A stretch of DNA of 64,000 nucleotides from Bacteroidia bacterium (GTDB lineage Bacteria > Bacteroidota > Bacteroidia > Cytophagales > Cyclobacteriaceae): positions 62,001 to 126,000 of the forward strand of contig JAUILA010000013.1 of NCBI GenBank assembly GCA_030432655.1, given 5' to 3'. Positions 61,047 to 64,000 of the stretch are shown here, piece after piece. The stretch's first letter is position 1. Each line of letters begins with the position of its first letter. The notes under the pieces were generated by a model. That model worked only from the letters and a program-made list of their open reading frames with translations, was not told the origin of the DNA and made no database searches. The translations under genes and the position numbers were made by a program.

Positions 61047-63332
61047 ATGACCATCAAGATACGCAAGCAGGACGCGCTTGCCTACCACGCTGAAGGACAG
61101 CCGGGCAAAATCGAAGTAGTCCCCACCAAATCCGTAAGTTCACAGCTTGATCTGGCCCTTGCATATTCACCAGGGGTGGCCGAACCTTGCCTGGAAATTG
61201 AAAAAAATGAGGATGATGCCTATAAATATACCGCCAAAGGAAACCTGGTGGGTGTCATATCCAACGGAACCGCCGTTCTCGGACTCGGGGATATCGGAGC
61301 CCAGGCCTCCAAACCTGTAATGGAAGGCAAAGGAGTGCTTTTTAAAAAATTTGCCGGCATTGACGTTTTTGATATTGAGATCAATGAGAAGGATCCTGAT
61401 AAATTCGTCGAAATCCTCAAATCACTCGAACCAACTTTCGGTGGTATCAACCTGGAAGATATCAAAGCCCCGGAATGCTTCAGGATTGAAGAGCGTTTAA
61501 AAAAGGAAATGAATATCCCGGTCATGCACGATGACCAGCACGGAACCGCTATCATTTCTGCAGCAGGCCTGCTGAACGCGCTCGAGTTAATAGGGAATAA
61601 GAAAATTGAAGACCTGAAGATTGTGGTTAACGGAGCCGGTGCCGCCGCAGTGGCGTGTACCGACATTTATATTTCGCTGGGAGCCCGGAAGGAGAATATT
61701 ATTATGTGCGACAGCAAAGGGGTGATCCGGAAAGACCGGGAAAACCTCGGGCCGATGAAAGCACAGTACGCGACAGACAAAGACCTTCATTCCCTTTCTG
61801 ATGCCATGGAAGGGGCTGATTTCTTCCTTGGACTTTCGGTGGCTGGTGTGCTGGATAAGAGCGATATCCAAAAGATGGCAGACGACCCGATTGTCTTTGC
61901 ACTGGCCAACCCTTCCCCGGAAATCGACTACAATGTAGCAATGAAAACCCGGAAAGATATTATTATGGCCACCGGACGGTCTGATCACCCCAACCAGGTC
62001 AATAATGTATTGGGATTCCCCTATATCTTCAGAGGTGCACTGGATATTCGTGCCACCGCAATCAATGAAGATATGAAACTGGCAGCGGTGTATGCCCTTG
62101 CCGACCTCGCCAAGCAACCCGTTCCTGATATCGTCACCAAGGCCTATGACGATGAAAAAATCCAGTTTGGAAAGGAATACCTTATTCCTAAACCCCTCGA
62201 TCCAAGGCTGATTACCCATATTTCTCCCGCAGTGGCCAGAGCCGCCATGGAATCAGGGGTGGCAAGGAGCGAGATTACCGACTGGGAAAACTATCACATG
62301 CAGCTGCAGCAGCGGATCGGCATAGATGATAAAATGATGACCCGGATCATTACAAGAGCCAAACGCGATCCAAAGCGGATAGTCTTTGCCGAAGCTCATG
62401 ACCTTAAAGTACTAAAGGCCGCGCAGATTCTCCATGAAGAAAAAATTGCGTTCCCGGTCCTCCTGGGCAACCAGAAGATTATCCACGATCTCATCAATGA
62501 GCATCAGCTGGATTTATGTGATTGCCCGGTTATCGACACCTATGATCCGGCGGAAGATGAACGAAGGGAAAAATACGCCATGCATTACTATGAAAAGCGC
62601 AAGCGTAAAGGAGCCACCCAGTATGAAGCCCGCAAGCTGATGAGGGACAGAAACTATTTCGGGTCCATGCTGGTGGAACATGATGAGGCAGATGCACTGA
62701 TCAGCGGACTCACCAAGGATTATCCGAAGACAATCCTTCCTGCCCTGCAGATCATCGGAATGGAACCGCGTGTGCGCCGGGTTGCCGGAATGTACATCAT
62801 CAACAGCAAACGGGGCACGTATTTCTTTGCCGATACCACCGTGAATGTAGACCCAACCCCCGAACAGCTGGTTGATATCATAGGCATGACCTCACGGGTG
62901 GTGCAGCTTTTCAACGTTAAGCCACGGGTGGCAGTCCTGTCCTATTCCAATTTTGGTTCGAGCAAGGGACATATCCCGGAAAAGGCAATCAAAACGGTAC
63001 AGCTTGCCAGGGAAAAGTACCCGGATCTCACAATTGAAGGAGATATTCAGGCAAACGTGGCGCTGGATACCATTCTCCAGCAGGAGAATTATCCATTCAG
63101 TGAACTGGCTGATGAAGGAGCTAATACATTGATTTTCCCTGATCTGGCTTCAGGAAACATCGCCTATAAGCTGGTTATGGAAATTGGTGGTGCAGAAGCA
63201 ATCGGACCTGTGTTGCTCGGGATGCGCAAGCCTGTACATATCCTGCAGCTGGGCAGCAGCGTCCGGGATATAGTAAACATGGCAGCCATTGCAGTCGTGG
63301 ATGCACAACTTTACACCGAACGAACAAAATGA
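61047..63332 (+). CDS. maeB: NADP-dependent malic enzyme with phosphotransacetylase domain
   Basis: Converts malate to pyruvate, CO2 and NADPH. The 761-residue protein joins an N-terminal malic enzyme domain (about 1-420; [40 protein letters not shown] and [15 protein letters not shown]) to a C-terminal phosphate acetyltransferase-like domain (about 430-761; [29 protein letters not shown]-type ending). The C-terminal domain is thought to regulate the enzyme by acetyl-CoA binding. This large MaeB form is typical. Its TGA overlaps the ruvA ATG by 4 bp. Confidence 0.95.
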   Translation: MTIKIRKQDALAYHAEGQPGKIEVVPTKSVSSQLDLALAYSPGVAEPCLEIEKNEDDAYKYTAKGNLVGVISNGTAVLGLGDIGAQASKPVMEGKGVLFKKFAGIDVFDIEINEKDPDKFVEILKSLEPTFGGINLEDIKAPECFRIEERLKKEMNIPVMHDDQHGTAIISAAGLLNALELIGNKKIEDLKIVVNGAGAAAVACTDIYISLGARKENIIMCDSKGVIRKDRENLGPMKAQYATDKDLHSLSDAMEGADFFLGLSVAGVLDKSDIQKMADDPIVFALANPSPEIDYNVAMKTRKDIIMATGRSDHPNQVNNVLGFPYIFRGALDIRATAINEDMKLAAVYALADLAKQPVPDIVTKAYDDEKIQFGKEYLIPKPLDPRLITHISPAVARAAMESGVARSEITDWENYHMQLQQRIGIDDKMMTRIITRAKRDPKRIVFAEAHDLKVLKAAQILHEEKIAFPVLLGNQKIIHDLINEHQLDLCDCPVIDTYDPAEDERREKYAMHYYEKRKRKGATQYEARKLMRDRNYFGSMLVEHDEADALISGLTKDYPKTILPALQIIGMEPRVRRVAGMYIINSKRGTYFFADTTVNVDPTPEQLVDIIGMTSRVVQLFNVKPRVAVLSYSNFGSSKGHIPEKAIKTVQLAREKYPDLTIEGDIQANVALDTILQQENYPFSELADEGANTLIFPDLASGNIAYKLVMEIGGAEAIGPVLLGMRKPVHILQLGSSVRDIVNMAAIAVVDAQLYTERTK

Positions 63333-63922
63333 TTTCCTATCTCAACGGCAGGCTGGCCCGTAAAGACCCCACCCATGTTATTCTTGATGTGAACGGTGTG
63401 GGGTATCATGTAAATATTGCCCTGACAACTTTTACCGCGATCAAGGATCAGGAGCAGTGTAAATTGCTGACATACCTTCATGTCAAGGAGGATTCGCATA
63501 CGCTTTACGGATTCCATGACGACGATTCCAGGACCATGTTTCTTTCCCTGATATCCATCAACGGAGTAGGCCCGAGTACGGGCCTGATGGTCCAGTCATC
63601 ACTGAGTTCTTCAGAGCTCCGGGAAGCTATTCTTTCCGGTGATGTCAAGACTATACAATCAGTCAAGGGAATAGGGGCCAAAACCGCCCAGCGGATTATC
63701 CTTGAACTGAAAGACAAAATGGCAAAAGAAGGGGGAATTACGCCGGAAACACAGAATTTACTACATTCACGCAATACCCTGCGGGATGAGGCGTTATCGG
63801 CATTATTTACCCTTGGAATTAATAAACAGGCGGCGGAAAAAAGTGTGGACCGCATCCTGAAAAATTCGGGAAATACAGTTACTTTGGAAGAATTGATCAA
63901 ACTAGCTTTAAAAAATACCTGA
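63329..63922 (+). CDS. ruvA: Holliday junction branch-migration protein RuvA
   Basis: Holliday junction-binding tetramer that loads RuvB helicase. The 197-residue protein has an N-terminal OB fold ([25 protein letters not shown]), two helix-hairpin-helix motifs ([14 protein letters not shown] and [19 protein letters not shown]) and a C-terminal domain for RuvB contact ([21 protein letters not shown]). Length is normal. It overlaps maeB by 4 bp (ATGA). ruvB and ruvC are not in view. Confidence 0.96.
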   Translation: MISYLNGRLARKDPTHVILDVNGVGYHVNIALTTFTAIKDQEQCKLLTYLHVKEDSHTLYGFHDDDSRTMFLSLISINGVGPSTGLMVQSSLSSSELREAILSGDVKTIQSVKGIGAKTAQRIILELKDKMAKEGGITPETQNLLHSRNTLRDEALSALFTLGINKQAAEKSVDRILKNSGNTVTLEELIKLALKNT

Positions 63923-63952
63923 ACGAACCGTAGTGTTTTGATTTTTAGACTT

Positions 63953-64000
63953 TTGAAAGAAGCAAAAACACCATTTTTTTCGGCATTACTGTTTTGTTTC
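63953..64000 (+). CDS. Start of a probable exported protein, possibly SprA/Sov (partial)
   Basis: A TTG start at 63953 opens a frame that runs to the window edge: 16 codons reading KEAKTPFFSALLFCF after the initiator, which looks like the n- and h-regions of a signal peptide. In many Bacteroidota, ruvA is followed by sprA/sov, the giant type IX secretion translocon component, and maeB often precedes ruvA. The T9SS sorting domain at 49227 shows the system is in use. Identification is from context only; the gene continues beyond the window. Confidence 0.5.
   Translation, partial: MKEAKTPFFSALLFCF

Noticed and set aside
1-64000. tRNA, rRNA, transposase, integrase or phage genes
   Set aside because: No such sequence pattern or protein family was recognised in any region; intergenic gaps are short and do not show cloverleaf-like features.

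Overview
The window is a compact, housekeeping-rich piece of a Bacteroidota chromosome, most likely from a Cytophagales-like lineage. Several lines of evidence agree. There is a type IX secretion C-terminal sorting domain (gene ending at 49227). Promoter elements of the TTTG/TAnnTTTG class occur (for example 7296-7327 and 52902-52929). Many families are typical of the phylum: the alternative GlmU family, DUF1599, DUF4292, DUF4837, a Wzi-like porin, BT_3928-type DoxX and SDR-type threonine dehydrogenase. The left-over start codon at 63953 also sits where sprA/sov usually follows ruvA. I see no rRNA, tRNA, CRISPR array, insertion sequence, prophage or integrase. No gene-free stretch exceeds 300 bp; the longest are 50340-50568 and 8364-8527.

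Layout. 88-7213 (minus): envelope module with a Wzi-like outer-membrane protein, an MsbA-type exporter, a small coiled-coil membrane protein, GmhA, a MacB-type permease and a lipoprotein. 7368-7613 (plus): rpmE2 with its own promoter and terminator. 8528-13513 (plus): tightly packed operon of GlmU-like protein, holB, hemC, cyclophilin lipoprotein and an RmlD-like reductase, meeting a minus-strand NSS transporter that carries an unlisted 41-residue MetS-like small subunit (13510-13635). 15275-22139: mostly minus-strand genes, including prfB with a programmed +1 frameshift, ilvE, a cobalamin adenosyltransferase, a LolD/MacB-type ATPase, NRDE protein and rnhB. 22232-29991 (plus): Nudix, MATE, M24 peptidase, plsC, gatC, a 1006-residue membrane/TPR protein and DUF2141.

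29996-37764 holds a heme/copper group (cytochrome c, SCO, HemJ), MOSC protein, a Crp/Fnr regulator and a five-gene overlapping cassette of glycosyltransferases with a rhodanese. 37828-49250 holds proS, a signal-peptide-bearing Ser/Arg-repeat protein, a FadL-like porin, aroK/DoxX/DUF1599, folP-cdaA (c-di-AMP synthesis) and the threonine-to-glycine pair kbl and tdh, which are divergent around a region dense in inverted repeats. 49227-64000 holds a T9SS cargo protein, crotonase, a Wzx-like flippase, then a long plus-strand run of cell-wall and core genes: TPR, DUF4292, EnvC-like, tatA, gatA, LysM lytic transglycosylase, DUF4837, maeB, ruvA and the first 16 codons of a probable sprA.

The most unusual items are the Ser/Arg repeat protein (39427-40743), the KPRIPKK repeat protein (47419-48201), the nested dyads in the tdh promoter, two small ORFs coupled by ATGA overlaps, and candidate leaderless promoters. 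I found no defence system or gene cluster that I would call a clearly new biological system.
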